From assembly GCA_036373915.1 (NCBI GenBank), contig DASUUU010000151.1, positions 1-5,833 on the forward strand: a stretch of 5,833 nucleotides of DNA. The letters are read 5' to 3'. The stretch comes from JASLBX01 sp036373915. GTDB lineage: Bacteria > Actinomycetota > Actinomycetes > Jiangellales > Jiangellaceae. The notes below the pieces were generated by a model, which did no database searches, had not been told where the DNA came from, and saw nothing but the letters and a program-made list of their open reading frames with translations. A program made the translations under genes and the position numbers. Positions 5,112 to 5,833 of this stretch are shown in pieces; the stretch's first letter is position 1, and every line of letters starts with the position of its first letter.

Positions 5112-5833
5112 CGGTCGCGCGGTGCTCCGTGCGCAGCGCCTTGCTCGGCGAACCCATGCAGGGGACTGCTTCGCGGGTTCGCCGTTACCTGCTCGTAGAA
5201 GCTCCCGGGCCGTGGGGCGTTGAGGCGCTCCGCGATTCTCGGTTGCCAGACGGTCTGAAGCGCGAATTGCGGCGTCGCAGTAGATCCACTGGCGTACGCG
5301 TTCTACTTATCCGGCGGTTCGGCGGTCCACGCACAGTGCGCCACCCGCAGGTCTACGTCGTCGACACCGGCACTCCGCCGGCATCTGTCGGCGGGCAGCT
5401 CACCGACATTCGCGATGTCCTTGACCCGAGCCTGTGGAGCACGACTCCCGACACGCGGGCGAATCTCGACCGGCACGGCGAGCCGCTGTTCCTCGTCTGT
5501 ACCCACGGGCGGCACGACCCGTGCTGCGCCGAACGCGGACGACCGGTTGCCAGCGCCTTGTCCGCGGCTTACCCGGAGCACACCTGGGAGTGCTCACACA
5601 TGGGCGGCGATCGGTTCGCCGGCAACCTTCTCTGCCTGCCAGACGGCATCGCCTACGGCCGAGTCGCTCCGGAGGATGCGCCGACGATCGCTCGCGAGTA
5701 CCTCGACGGCCGGCTCGATCTGGCACACCTGCGTGGACGCGGCAGATACCCGTTCGCAGTGCAGGCGGCTGAATGGCATCTGCTAACGAAACTCGGCTTG
5801 ACCGGGAAGAATGATCTCGTTCTGGCCGAACAC
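5108..5833 (+). CDS. Suc_Fer-like thioredoxin-fold ferredoxin, 3' end outside window
   Basis: The frame is open from TTG 5108 to the window edge, 242 residues, and continues beyond. The order of motifs is that of the sucrase/ferredoxin-like family: an N-terminal Cys (ARCS, Cys6) and PMQGTA; LLVEAPGPWG (29-37); CTHGRHDPCC (131-140); ECSHMGGDRFAGN (161-173); LPDGIAYGRV. Cys131, Cys139, Cys140, Cys162 and Cys176 with His164 are candidates for [2Fe-2S] ligands; Cys6 may also take part. Members are thought to be redox proteins; no sucrase activity is implied by the family name. The start TTG overlaps the oxygenase stop (TTGA), and GAGG lies 7 nt upstream, so the two proteins are made in a coupled manner. 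It could supply electrons or keep iron reduced for the oxygenase, but 2-oxoglutarate oxygenases do not strictly need a ferredoxin, so this is inference. Confidence 0.88.
   Translation, partial: MTVARCSVRSALLGEPMQGTASRVRRYLLVEAPGPWGVEALRDSRLPDGLKRELRRRSRSTGVRVLLIRRFGGPRTVRHPQVYVVDTGTPPASVGGQLTDIRDVLDPSLWSTTPDTRANLDRHGEPLFLVCTHGRHDPCCAERGRPVASALSAAYPEHTWECSHMGGDRFAGNLLCLPDGIAYGRVAPEDAPTIAREYLDGRLDLAHLRGRGRYPFAVQAAEWHLLTKLGLTGKNDLVLAEH

Overview
The window is GC-rich with strongly GC-biased third codon positions, frequent GTG/TTG-type starts, 4-nt stop/start overlaps and family signatures typical of high-GC Actinobacteria (actinomycetes). I cannot name a genus. It holds eight genes, two of them cut by the window ends, in four blocks. 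No rRNA, tRNA, transposase, integrase or CRISPR array is visible.

Block 1 (2-373, +) is the 3' part of an SRPBCC/AHSA1-type ligand-binding protein. A 225-nt intergenic region follows, holding two fused palindromes (462-486) and a hairpin (554-572). Block 2 (599-2586, +) is a two-gene operon: a small four-helix membrane protein whose stop codon overlaps the start of a Tat-exported, lipobox-bearing multicopper oxidase of the CotA/bilirubin-oxidase type with all twelve copper ligands. The two products probably act together on the outer face of the cell membrane.

Block 3 lies on the minus strand (3542 down to 2620) and converges on the oxidase operon: an NTF2/SnoaL-like protein, then an ArfB-type (YaeJ) peptidyl-tRNA hydrolase for ribosome rescue. 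Block 4 (3707 to beyond the window end, +) is divergent from block 3 and is the most unusual part. It has a tiny, extremely acidic gene made of Asp-rich octapeptide repeats (DADGxDxx). Next is a JmjC/cupin-4 Fe(II)/2-oxoglutarate oxygenase with a clear HxD...H site. Last is a Suc_Fer-like thioredoxin-fold ferredoxin that starts at a TTG overlapping the oxygenase stop codon.

The arrangement of small repetitive peptide, peptide-type hydroxylase and redox protein looks like a peptide plus its modification machinery. My working idea is that the oxygenase hydroxylates the repeat peptide, perhaps on Asp, giving a modified polyanion or metal-binding peptide. This is inference from gene order, repeat structure and enzyme family; nothing in the sequence proves it.
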